A stretch of DNA of 64,000 nt from Lichenostomus cassidix (taxonomy: Eukaryota > Chordata > Aves > Passeriformes > Meliphagidae). The position numbers were made by a program, and so were the translations under genes. Of the stretch, positions 25,547 to 36,500 are shown piece after piece (the first letter of the stretch is position 1; each line of letters opens with the position of its first letter). Below the pieces are notes generated by a model, which saw only the letters and a list, made by a program, of their open reading frames with translations, was not told the origin of the DNA and did not search any database. Location of the stretch: the NCBI GenBank assembly GCA_008360975.2, contig CM039182.1, positions 18,572,324 through 18,636,323 on the forward strand, in the 5' to 3' direction.

Positions 25547-26429
25547 CTTTGATATTCACTTTATGTATAGAAGGGGAATCTGGCCAAAGTGAGCACCCCA
25601 TGTCCCACTAGCAGTAGAAGTTTTGGTTGTATCGAATGAAGTTCGTACAACATAACACTTTGCTGGCTTTGGAGCTCAGGCAGCAGCTGGATATTTGAAC
25701 AGCTATAGGGGGCAGAGGAAACTTTGCAGACCAGTGTAAAATCACAGCCTTGTACCCTGTGCAGTGTGGAAGGCTGACATGAGGCATAGTATATGAATTA
25801 CAAATACCTCTAAACCCTTCTGCAGCAGAATGTGGCTTTTGGGAGGTGGTGTGGGAAGCAGAGGGGAAATACTGTCCTGAATATAAATTCTGTGAAGTCA
25901 AAGTAATTTTCAGTAGCTCTAGAAGGGCAGCATGCTTTAGTGAGATCTTGGAACTGTTATAATATAAATGCATTTTTAGAGACAGGAATAGGTAATAGAG
26001 TCAGCAGGGTAAACAAGGATAGGCAATAGCACAACATTCTGAGATTTCATGCTGCCACTCACTCAAGGGAAATGGAATTTACCTAAATTCCAAGAACTTG
26101 AAAAATAGGTATAATCTAATGTAGAGAGATGTATTAATGTATTCTTAAAAAAGAATAAGCTCCAAATTCTGTGCTGATTTATTTATTCTGCTACTCAGCA
26201 CTTTCAGCTTATGGCTGAACTATTAATATTCTGAGAACAGAAGAAGAGACCTTTTCTTGACGGCTGTTTCCATAGCTCCTGCCTCATTGTGTCCTTGTTT
26301 GATAGTAAATGAAGATAGCTTTTGAAAGTGTCATAACTGCCACTCTAGCTTAAACATGATAAAATAATAATAATGAATTTACTTTCAGGCAATTGGATAA
26401 TTTAAGGAGTTCTGTGTGATGGTCAGGTA

Positions 26430-26622
26430 TAATAATAACACTTAGCATTTTTATATGTTCTTTTTGCTTTGTAGTTATCTATCAGTCAATGCAACATCTT
26501 TATGAGGTAGATGGGCAGACTGCAGTGATCTTCTTTTACAATGAGCAAAACAAGACAAAAGGCAAATGACTGCACAAGGCCATGCAACAAGAAAGTTGCA
26601 GAATTGAGATTAAAGCTGGGGG
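26430..26622 (-). mobile_element. Ancient MIR/CORE-SINE remnant
   Basis: Read on the + strand, the segment shows the antisense MIR order. It has AATAATAACACTTAGCATTT, then TTTATGAGGTAGATGGGC, then TTTTACAATGAGCAAAAC. A segment like the conserved 'tgactgcacaaggccatgcaacaa' core follows, and it ends GAATTGAGATTAAAGCTGGG. These correspond to the well-known 'ttacagatgaggaaactgag ... cttgcccaaggtcacacagc ... gagccgggattcgaacc' pattern, with many substitutions, as expected for an amniote-age element. A-box and B-box promoter remnants would lie at the right-hand end. The boundaries are approximate. Confidence 0.75.
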
Positions 26623-27894
26623 AAATATATTAACATTTACTTCATTGTTGATATTTGTTCTGCATATATGGCCAATAAACTAGGAGGGATGCAAAGCTCC
26701 CTGTTAATAGAGAGATGAAGTATAGATTTTTTTTTAAATAGCAGACTATCTTCAGTGGAACTGTAAGTGCTTTATTTAAATATTTTTCTGAAAGCTGCTC
26801 CCTGGACTGCTAACTTAGAGCTCAATGTAAAACAAAACAGACATAGAATGAATTGTATCTAGATCATGAACCAAAGTAAGCATGTTAGTAAAAAATTCAT
26901 CCAGGACATTTAAGTACTTTAATCTATATAGTGGATTTTTGTTTGCTGTCTTGTATGATGTATGTCATGGTATTTAATATGTATTTTTATAGACAAGATC
27001 AAAGCATACTTCTGAAATAATTGATAGGCATTGTGACTTCTTCATCCTCTGCCTTTTAGTGAAAAGGAGATGGAGCTGATAACAAAGCAGAGTATTTGAT
27101 GGACAATCAGTGTCAGACAGAGGTAGTAACTTTTTGATTAACCAGCAAATCTTCACCTATAAGGTGCTGTGCAATTCTACATTCTCATCTTGCTTTAATA
27201 AGGATATCTGACTAATAGAGCATTCTATAAATGAATGGAAAGACAAAAGTTGTGTGAGTAAATGTATCCATTTATTATAAGGGTCTTAAGTGTCTATAAT
27301 AAGGGTCTTATTATCTTAATATAATAATTTTATTAAATGAATACTTTTTTTTAGATTAATTCCACATAATTATGTGTTGTGTTTAAAATGTTTCTAGGAT
27401 CTGAATTAACTCATTTACAGCTATTTCAGGAATCTCCCTTGGACATTAGAGATCTTGACCTTTTGGGTCAGATTCTTAAATTGAAAATTAAATATGCCAG
27501 CTGGAAGGGAGAGGTAATGTTTTTCAAAGGGGCTCCTGGTAGAAAAGCAACTTATCTGTATCCCAGGCAATGGCTTCAAGCATCTGTTGAATTCAAAGCA
27601 CTTTACTAGCCTCCTAGGTATAGATGTCTCTCCTAATTGTGCTGGTCTTCTTGCTTTGTCTTTCCCAGTCCTGTGGTACACTATTATGATCTGTAATGAA
27701 AACATACCCTTATTTCATTCACTGAAAAAATTTCAGTCAGATAGCTTTGAAAATGTCACTTTGGTTTACTGCATAGCATGTGCATGCATGTGGAATGGTA
27801 CCTGTATTGACCAAAAATGCAAACAGCAACTGTTTCAAAAGAGTTGGAAGCAGCAGGGAAGGAGTGCTGTTACTACTCCACTGTCACTATTACA
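26623..27894. other. Intergenic, AT-rich, no supported gene
   Basis: No gene was seen. A 12 bp direct repeat (ATAAGGGTCTTA at 27277-27288 and 27299-27310, 22 bp apart) lies in AT-rich DNA. Open frames around 27.4-27.9 kb overlap on both strands and show no domain. Confidence 0.6.
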
Positions 27895-28355
27895 TGTGAG
27901 TCCATGGGGCTGGATGGGATCCACCCAAGGGTTCTGAGAGAGCTGGTGGAACAGATCACTGAGAGACCCTTTCCACCATCTGCCAGCAGCCCTGGCTAAC
28001 CAGGAAGGTTCCAATCAACAGGAGGCTAAAAAATGTGTTGCCCATCTGCAAGAAGGGCTGGAAGGATGATTTAGGGAACTTCAGGCCTGTCAGTGTGATC
28101 TTGGTGGCAGGGAAGCTCATGGAGCAGATCATTTTAAGTGCCACCACATGGCAGGACAACCAGGGCATGAGGCCCAGCCAGCACTGGTTTGTGAAAGCCA
28201 AGTCCTGTTTGACTGACCTGACAAGGTCTCCTGTGACAAGGTTACCTGCCTGGTGGATGAGGGGGAAGCTGTGGATGTGTCTAACTGGACTTTAGTAAAA
28301 CCTTTGACACCGTTTCCCACAGCATCTCCTGGAGAAACTGGCTGCTCATGGCAGA
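27895..28355 (+). mobile_element. CR1 LINE, reverse-transcriptase region (broken)
   Basis: The segment aligns by eye with the CR1 ORF2 region. The translated pieces MGLDGIHPRVLRELVEQ and LPICKKGWKDDLGNFRPVS match the RT stretch usually written 'PDGIHPRVLRELA...' and 'PIFKKGKKEDPGNYRPVSL'. It continues to GGAGAAACTGGCTGCTCATGG. Reading it needs frame changes and crosses stops, so it is a dead copy. At about 28355 the RT homology jumps straight to the 3' end of CR1, showing an internal deletion. It is a decayed copy of a non-LTR retrotransposon typical of birds and other reptiles. Confidence 0.9.
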
Positions 28356-28360
28356 TTGGA

Positions 28361-28388
28361 TATTATCCAATATTAGTATTGGATAATA
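28361..28388. repeat. Perfect 12 bp inverted repeat at the CR1 deletion junction
   Basis: TATTATCCAATA (28361-28372) and TATTGGATAATA (28377-28388) are exact reverse complements around the 4 nt loop TTAG. The arms resemble the CR1 word ATTGGATATTA near its 3' end, so the palindrome probably arose by template switching inside the element. It sits between the RT segment and the 3' segment, just left of the LTR insertion. Confidence 0.95.
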
Positions 28389-28397
28389 CTAATTACT

Positions 28398-28660
28398 TGT
28401 CGCTGTTGAGCAGCTAGCAGAGTAATGAAGGCACCAGTTCTCAGTGGCAAGAAGGAATGACCTTTATTGTTTTGATTTCATCATATATATAGAGCTTTCA
28501 AAAGTCACCCAGATTGGTCAGTCAGAAGCCTTCCCCCAGGCCTGATTGGCCAGGCTTGCACTGTCCAAGTTCTGGGACACTGTTCCAATAACATCCAAAC
28601 TTTATCTTTATTTATAAAACACAAGAAAAATTCTCATGGGAAAAACCTGTGCTAGCCACA
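28398..28660 (-). mobile_element. Solo LTR of an endogenous retrovirus, 263 bp, nested in CR1
   Basis: The element starts TGTCGCTGTT and ends GCTAGCCACA on the + strand, so it has TG...CA ends. It is flanked by an exact 6 bp direct repeat ATTACT (28392-28397 and 28661-28666), the target-site duplication. Orientation is -: in that direction there are CCAAT boxes (GGCCAATCAGG, GACCAATCTGG), a TATA-like CTATATATATGATG and then AATAAAGG, in U3-R-U5 order. There are no internal retroviral genes, so two LTRs have recombined. A 6 bp duplication suits ERVK/alpharetrovirus-like integrases. ERVL elements usually give 5 bp. The exact family is not recognised. Confidence 0.9.
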
Positions 28661-28666
28661 ATTACT

Positions 28667-28885
28667 ATTAGTAAAAATTTCTTCACCAAAAGTGTTACCC
28701 AGTATTGGAACAGGCTCTCTGGGGAAGTGGTTGAATCATCATCCCTGAGGTCATTTAAAAGATGTGTAGATGGGACACTTAGGGAAATGGTTTAGTGGTG
28801 AGCTTGGCAGCACTGGGTTAATGGCTGTACTTGAGGATCTTAAAGGTCTTTTTACAACTGAAATGATTCTATGATTCTATTCCAT
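28667..28885 (+). mobile_element. CR1 LINE, 3' end of the same copy
   Basis: The segment resumes CR1 homology at AAAAATTTCTTCACC and continues through GGAACAGGCTCTCTGGGGAAGTGG. It ends with the diagnostic CR1 3' terminus, TTAAAGGTCTTTTT and then ATGATTCTATGATTCTAT, an 8 bp microsatellite tail with no poly(A). The orientation agrees with the RT piece at 27895-28355. The two are one CR1 copy that lost its middle and later received the LTR. Confidence 0.92.
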
Positions 28886-31800
28886 GAATTGCAGCAAAAC
28901 AGAGAGGTAATTTGGACATGGAGACTTTGGTCTCTGTCCTTTCACAAAAAGAAAGAAGAAATAAGATTCATTCTGCTTTAGTTTAGTACTTGTGTCCGGT
29001 GCTTATACCCACCTCACATACACTGGGGTTTCCCACCTGATCTCCAGCTGCAGTGCAGTGGGGCACAAGTCTCTCTTAAATCCTCTTTATTATCTACAGC
29101 CATAAATAAATAAACTCTGTCCTAAGAATCAGCCATGCAAATGTTGGCTTCAGCTGAATTGATCCCTGTAATGCACTCTTTACAGTCAAAGCTAAGAGCA
29201 GAGTGGTGGGATGAGGTCTTTCTGACCTATTCTGAAAGGCTTCCTTAGGGTGAGAAGAATGGCACCCTGGAGTCTAATGAGCATTAACTTGCTCTCCTTT
29301 GTCTGAAGCAGGCCAGGAAGGCTGCCTGCCTTTGGTGTGTTTGCAGGAGAGAGGTGTGATCTTAATCCTAAGAATCTCGTTGAGTGTGACTGAGCACAGA
29401 GCAGCCTGGGGCAGTTTGGGGCAGCTGATCCATCACTTTGGTATTGGTTTCTTGGGATGCCACTGTGCATTATGTTGAATTAAATTGCAGAAACCCTTCT
29501 GTGTGCAAGCCAGTGTGCAAGGTGGAGGCTTGCCACAAGATTCCCCAGGTGCAGCATATTCAGCGGTTCTGCTAGAGATTTTAATTCCTTTTTTGGTTGT
29601 AGAACCAGAGGAAATTTAAGCATAGAATTCAGAATGCAGGTAGTTCTCCTGCATAAACTTGGCAAGAACTTATCATCAGTTCAGCTGCTGTTCTCAGGCA
29701 GAAATTATCCATCTGTACTGCTGATTAATATGGCTGCTGACTTAACCAATATTAACAGGCCTTGCTGAAGAGATATTATTACATTAGAAGTGATTAAAGA
29801 TACATTCCAAGCAGCAATGATTCTTGGAACCATACTTGTTATTGAAATGTTGACAACATAGATATCAGGATTTTAATATCCTGCTTGATAATTAAACTTC
29901 TGCCTGGCACAGATTTCCTCTGGGTCTGCTGCATGGGATCCAGATATTACTTCTGAAATACTGAAGAGAATTATATTCATGTACTGGTCAGTGAAAGATT
30001 GACATTAGTGCTTTTGTCTTGGTAATGTTTCACAAAGATGAGCTGAAAGTAAGAAAAAGCAGCTGCCAGCTGAGGAGAAAAATTCAGGTTCTCCAGTTTT
30101 TGCATCTTCCAGCTTGTCTTCAGTTTCAGGGTAAAATGCTTTAGGGTGCTCTGTGCTGCCAGATATTCATTTAACATTGAGTGGAATGGGAGGTAGTTAG
30201 TCTAAGGAAAATAAAGAATCTTTATAAAAGAAAACAACATCAAAGAATGATGAACTCCTTGCAGATTTCAGTGTAGTACAGCACATTTTACATGAATTAT
30301 TGGTGTTGTCAACTCTTCTTCTGGAGTGTAGAGAAGAATGGGCTCTGCTTCAGTTCACTGCTTAATTCTTCATTTCCTTTAAAATAAATGATATAAAAGA
30401 CAGCTTATTAAAGAGGAGGCATTGTTTGTATTTTTGGAGACTGCCATAAAATGATAACTTCTATTTTACTGGTTTTCTAATATGTATTATTATTTCAGAC
30501 TTTTAAATTAAAAATATCTTTAGTGGCTTCCTAGGGAAAGAAGGGTTGTAGTAACACCCTGCATGTTTTGCACAGCTTTTCAAATCTTCTGGATAAGTTT
30601 GTTGACAAATATCCATCCCATGAAACAAAAGACGTGCTCTAAAGAAACATAATTTTAAGGAAATTATACAACCAAGCTGAAAAGAAAGGCCCTACGATGT
30701 CCTAATTGAAAGAATACTGCAGAGAGAATTCAGATGCCAGGTAATTCATATGCAACAGAAAAAGTAGCAGCTATCCTGTTTTTTGAAAACATTGTTTGCT
30801 CACACTTTGTTAGGTATCAGAGATGGAATTCATATAAGAGAACACTAAATGTCTACAACATGGACAGCTACACCTGAACCATTCCCACTGGAGCTCCTTT
30901 ACAATCAGTAAATACACAAATAATGAATAGCTTTTTTTTAGGATAAGAAGGATTTTTAATAAGGATCTCATTAAGAGTTTCTAGGAAGCTGATACCCTCA
31001 ACAGTCAAATTGAAAGGACACAAATATAGCACAGGCATTGTCATATCTGCCAGGGATATCTCACATATTCTAGAGCATGTCACATGGCACTAAATGCCTA
31101 TGCTTGAGCATCGAAGTTGAACCCTATTAGCCCTAAACTTGGTCTGTACCTCCTGGGATTATATGCATCCTTTTATGCCATTTTCCCAATGCTACGATCA
31201 AGTACAAAATGCTTCCCCTAAATTGCTTTACTTCATGTGCTTCTGGGTATTAAAGTATCTTGCCTGAGTATTGATTCAAAGAAATTGACTTAACAGTCAA
31301 CTGGTACTGTTAACAAAGCATTCCTTCATTACAGTGCTGAGGCTGTACAGGGGTGTCTCTGCATGGTATGTCTACCTCAACAGTTTTCTTGTGAGTTTAT
31401 ATATCCTTTACATCATGAGACTTCCTGAATTCCCCCTCCAAGTCCTGGCCACTCTACACCATCCACATGTACTGTCCATTGTCCAGAACCACAGCCCCTT
31501 TTGGGGGCTGTTCCGTGTTTTTTCCATGTTGTGGCTTTTATCGCGTGTGCAGTTCACCTATGCTGACTTAAGGGGCTCTCATTATGAGGTCCTTGTGTTC
31601 CTCTTTAAGTAGGCACTGCCCTAGCTCCCTCTTATCTAAGCAGTTCCTCCTGTTCTTCCTTGATTTAGTGTTCTGGGGGGATATTGGTCCCTGTAACTGG
31701 ACCACAGATATGTGGTTTTCCCTTATCTTCCTGGTCCCTTGTTTTTGTCCTCAAGCTGTTTCCTGTTGCAGAGTAGTACTTGAACAGCTAAGCAAAAATG

Positions 31801-33452
31801 TTAAACCTATATTTATGAAATCACAGAGTTTAAACAGAATTACAAAATTAAGCAAAACTACAGAATTCTTTGTATAGCTCCTTTCAGTGTTTCGCCTGCC
31901 TCTTATGCCCAGTACAACCCTTCTTTTGGCAGCAGCAAAGGCCAAACTCTGTTATATAAAACTTTTAAAACATACTAACTCAAGTTCCATTCACCATCCT
32001 GTTGAAGCACGAGTGAGATATTGAGTAACTGCCTCTAAGAGACAGGACTTTATTGGAGATGGGAGAAGGAAGAGAAGAATCAGCTGTAATTATGGGAATC
32101 AGAATGGCTGATGACAGGGAAGGTGACCAGAACTTTTGCTCTTTTCCCTCACTGTGCTGGACAGCTGTGCTGTTTGGTGTGCTCAGCACCAACTGCATTC
32201 ACCCTTAGTTGTGCCACCTAAGGTTGTTCCTCACCAGCTTCTCCATCCTTGTTCACTGGTCTGTTCTTTCTCAGTGTTCTGTGTCTGAATGTTCTGCTCT
32301 TTCTCAAACATCAGTCCACACCCAGAAACGAGACAAGATACCTGTTTCCCATTGATTTCCAAATGGTTTCAGTACAAGTTGGACACACAGGCAGAGATTA
32401 GATTCTCAAGTATCTTCCATGAATGCGGATCTTCCTATATTCAAAAGACAAAGTGGAGGAGAACAGAAAATGGAAAGGAATAATAAGGGTTTCTTGCAAT
32501 ATGGACTTGTTTTCTTAGATGTTTTCTGGGTTATTTTGAAATATATTTTGAGGCATTTCAGTCTCTACATAATAAAATGTCATTCTAAGAGGCTAGTGCA
32601 AATTCTTATTCCAGTCATAGATGGGAGAAGCAGTATAGAAAAGGCTGTGCCTCTCATAATTTAAATTTTAGTGTCAGGTTCCTAGGGATTTAGGAGTGGC
32701 TGGCTTTAATCTTGAAATGGGAGGTTTTAATGTTCTGTATGTAGATGTTATAAGTAATTTATAAAGATATATATTTTAATTGATTGCTAGATTGGGGCTT
32801 TATGGAACAGTTTTGCCATTATTGTTCAGGGTGACATTGAATAATTATGTAATTTTGATTTCAGAAGGACAAAGTCTTCTTTTTCTTTTGATAACACCAT
32901 ATTTAACAGGTGTATTGTAGACTATTAATTCTTCCACAAAAATTGCCTTACAGCTTTATCAAGTAAATTTTCTGTCAAGCTGAAAATGAATGGCTAAAAC
33001 ATGAAAGGCGTGAAGGAGAGTGTTCATAATTATGCAAATACAATTTTGCAATGAAAGGAGGAGATTTTGCTCTCTAGTGGGATCTGACAAGAGTTTATGT
33101 AGCAGAGGCTTGTAAGACTGTATAGATAAAATGATGATATACACCCTTCAATATTTAAATCTGAAGCTCATCCATTTTAACAGGATGCTTTGCAGAGAGG
33201 ACTCTTTCAGACCTTTGTCTAGAGTTCAGAAAGTTGAACATCTGATTGAGCCAAGGTGTCCCACTGATCTACAGCTAAGCCAGTTTTCTGGGACTGACAG
33301 CAAACCAAAACCAGTATGGCTATTGCCACAGCCATCTGCCTTTGATGCCTCAGGTCCATTATCTTTGTACTATTTATACCTTCATAGAGCAGGAGTTTAC
33401 TTCATCATGACTCTGATAGGAGGTCTGAATATTTGCTTCTTGGTTTGTAATA
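28886..33452. other. Intergenic, no supported gene; possible conserved element at 29.68-29.91 kb
   Basis: No exon or RNA gene was found. The stretch 29680-29905 is AT-rich with motifs such as CTGATTAATATGG and GATAATTAAAC, and has the look of a conserved non-coding element. The 31.3-32.2 kb part is GC-richer and has a TTTATTGGAG motif (antisense AATAAA) near 32050 that could mark another worn LTR. I could not define its ends. Confidence 0.5.
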
Positions 33453-33534
33453 AAAAGGATTAAATTGCATTGTCACAATTTAAGCAAGGAAATAAGCAAT
33501 TTAAAAGGATTGAATTGCATTGTCACAATTTAAG
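33453..33534. repeat. Tandem duplication, 50 bp period, 1.6 copies
   Basis: A 32 bp unit at 33453-33484 recurs at 33503-33534 with one substitution. The copies are separated by 18 unrelated bases, giving a period of 50 bp. Each unit contains AAATTG or GAATTG paired with CAATTT around 8 bases, so each could form a small stem. Probably a local segmental duplication. Confidence 0.92.
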
Positions 33535-36500
33535 TCTTCTTGCTTTGGGCTTAGTGTGCAACTACATGCATATTCTATGTGTGCAATATTATTGATGTAC
33601 CCATTGATAATTTTATGTACCATGGTCTTGCTTGAAAATACCACATATTGTGATGTAAGAAGCCTTGAAAGTTTTGTGTTTTCTATGTCATCATAAAACC
33701 AAAAATTTTTGTGATCAATTAGGAGAGATTTTAATTTTTAAGTTTTTGATATATGGATGCATATTATTGCAAAAAGTTCAATGCCACTCACAAGAAGGAC
33801 AAATCCAGTCTTTTGAGGAAGACTGACAGGAATGGTGTATCTAGAGAAGAGTTAGTGAACTAAGTTTAAAACTGTCAATTATAATATCCTCCCAGTGGAC
33901 TTTATTAAATATTTTGACAGGATTCAAAGTCAAAGGATTAACACTTCCACTTTTTCTTTTGCAAAAAGAAAGCAGATAATCAGATTCCTTGGGCTGCTCT
34001 GGCAGCTTTGCCCTGTGTCAGCAACACAAAGCAATAATAAAGCTTGTTTAACAGACCTGTTAAACCTGGTTTACAGCTGCTTTGCATCACTGGAGTGGTA
34101 CAAAGCAGCTGGCATCCAGTGGTGAGTCTGGCTCTACATGTTTAGTAGTCTGCTGCTAGTGCTGGTGGCAGCAAGACACTTGTGAATGACCCCAGCATGA
34201 ACTGCATGAGTGATGTTTGGTAATGGTAGGGTTGGACTGCTGGCATGGAAGCCAGAAAGGTATCAAAAGGCAGAGAAAAGCTTTTCTGGTGCTAGAGCTA
34301 AACTGACTTATAGTGAAATTTCAAGTAATTTTTCCTCCCGATGTTTCTTACGTCTTGTCCAGTGTTTCTCTGCTTCACAGAGCACTTTTCTAGGAGTCTC
34401 TTTGGAACAACATTCCTTTGAGACAGAGCATTTCTCAATAAAAGGAGAAAGCCTCTGTCTCTAGTGCCTCTGCCTTCTTTTCATGGCTTCACTGATTTGA
34501 AGTGGCTGACACAGCATCACTGTGTGCATCAGTCCTTATCAAAGTGCTGTTTTGTTCTTCTGTGGCATTTTCCTGACCTGCAATCAGAGGCATGCCAAAG
34601 CTGCATGTGACTTGGGGGCAGACCCATGGATTTGACTTGTGACAAAGACAGGTCACCTTCCCTGGGTTTTTTTTTTCTGAAAAACATTTGCTTCCTAAAT
34701 AAATGTGTGGGGTCTATGTTTTTTAATTTTTGTGCAGTGCATGTGTCCTCCTTACAGGCAGGGTTGTAGACGAAACCTTTAAGTTCATGATGCTGAACCT
34801 CTCTCATGCATTTTAAAACTGCTTTGTTAAATTTAACATCGTTAAATGTTAAATAATGACTTAAATGGGCTTCTCCTGAGTGGAGGGTTCTGGCAGTTGG
34901 AGGCTGTGCCCCAGGCTGGAGGCTGGTAACAGCTTTGAAAATCTTTTGCAGGGATGTCCTAGCCCAGAACGTGCATTGGTTTGTTTACAGACCAGATGAA
35001 TTGCAATGAATTTAATATCCACAAATGCTGTCAACCTTCAGCTATTTTCATGCTCAGTAATGAGGCAGCTGAAAAGTTACTTTGAAAAGAAAGCAAGTCT
35101 CTAAGCTCTAAGAAATCATTTGCCTGAGCAGTGGCTGCTTTAACTAAAGTGAACTAAAATGGGGAGAGAAGAGACTGGAATCTACCTGTGACCTTGTTTC
35201 TTGTCCTCTGAAGCTCCCATTCATCAAAGTGCATGGCATCTTGCTGGCCTCCTTGCTAAGCTGGGACAACCAGGAAATGACAATGTTTAAAATTGCCTTT
35301 TCTCACCTCCAGCTCCTCAAGAAACAGCCCTTCTTTTCAAGCAAAGAGCTATCCACAGCAAATACTGAATGAGCACATTCGTCACAGCGAGCCATTTGTC
35401 AGCTCCAGTTGGGATTACTGTATAATGCTCTTCCTGCTGGTACACAATATGGCTTAGGCTACCACATACTCCAGTTCCCATAGTGATTGCTGGACTCCTG
35501 GTGACTGTTTAGTGCCCTGGTTCACTCCCCAGAACTATCAGTGCAGCAAAACTTGTTTATTTTGAAGGGTCTTTTCCAGTATGATTTTTTAACTGTCCTA
35601 ACTGTCATGACAAAGAAATAAAGACAAGGTCTGCAAGGACCTGAATCAAAATTTTCTCTGCTGACAAAAAAAAAAGAAATTAGCTATTAAATTAAATTTT
35701 AGAACAGAATAGGTGAATTAAGCATCCTACTGTTCCCATTATGTGGCCACATAATGGTCTTCTCTCTAACATGATGAGAATGATGCTCTCAATCTCTAAG
35801 CACCAGCAGTTCTTTTTATTGCAAATCCACTCAAACAAGAGAAAAGAAAACATGGTAAGTAAAAAAAAAAAAAAAAAAAGGCAACACAAAAAGCCAGCAT
35901 AGGAGGATACTCTGAACAGCATTTTGGCAATGGAAACAGAAAAAATGTTGAATAGTGCACAAAGTCACCTGGATACCTTAGACATAGATACAGAATGCAA
36001 GATAATTAGACACAGTGATAACAAGTAGCATACAGTGCAATCAGTTAAAAATTCTGGTATCTCTTTTGTAACTTCCCTGCAATGCTCTCTCCAGGCTGTT
36101 AGGATCTTTGTGTGTGTATATCCATGGGTAAGAAAGAAAGAGAACAGAGGGAAGTGAGTGGCCAAATCTCTCACGTTAGAACAAGTTTGCTGACAAGGCA
36201 TAGAAATGTGTGAAAAGGCCTGCAGCAAACATTCAGTATGCTCTGTTCTTCACCAGAGGACAGCTGGCACACAGATGGCCTGGTATCAGAGGAGTACAAA
36301 AGCTGATTTAAACCACGCACGTTTCCCCTCGTGAGTCGGCATGTACACATTGGAGCTGTAAGCAAAGTTTTCTCCTGCCATCCCAGCCCAAACGGGTGGG
36401 ACAAGGCAGATTGTGAGGAAAGGATTGGATTGCTGCCTAACAGTCTTGTTGACCTTCTTGGTTAATTATATCAGGCTTTGGAATACAGTATCATCTTGGA

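Larger units (their letters stand above)
23853..26429. other. Intergenic, no supported gene
   Basis: The stretch holds a short (TC)n tract at 24103-24117 and an 18 bp tandem duplication at 25511-25546. A 129-codon + strand frame (24252-24641) and a 121-codon - strand frame (25608-25973) have no recognisable domain. Confidence 0.6.

Noticed and set aside
28035..28295. 86-codon open frame resembling a reverse-transcriptase fragment
   Set aside because: It is part of the dead CR1 copy and not a host gene, so it is described there as a mobile element.
31334..32200. GC-richer block with an antisense AATAAA (near 32050) that could be another - strand LTR
   Set aside because: No TG...CA ends, target-site duplication or second copy could be identified, so it was not called as a mobile element.
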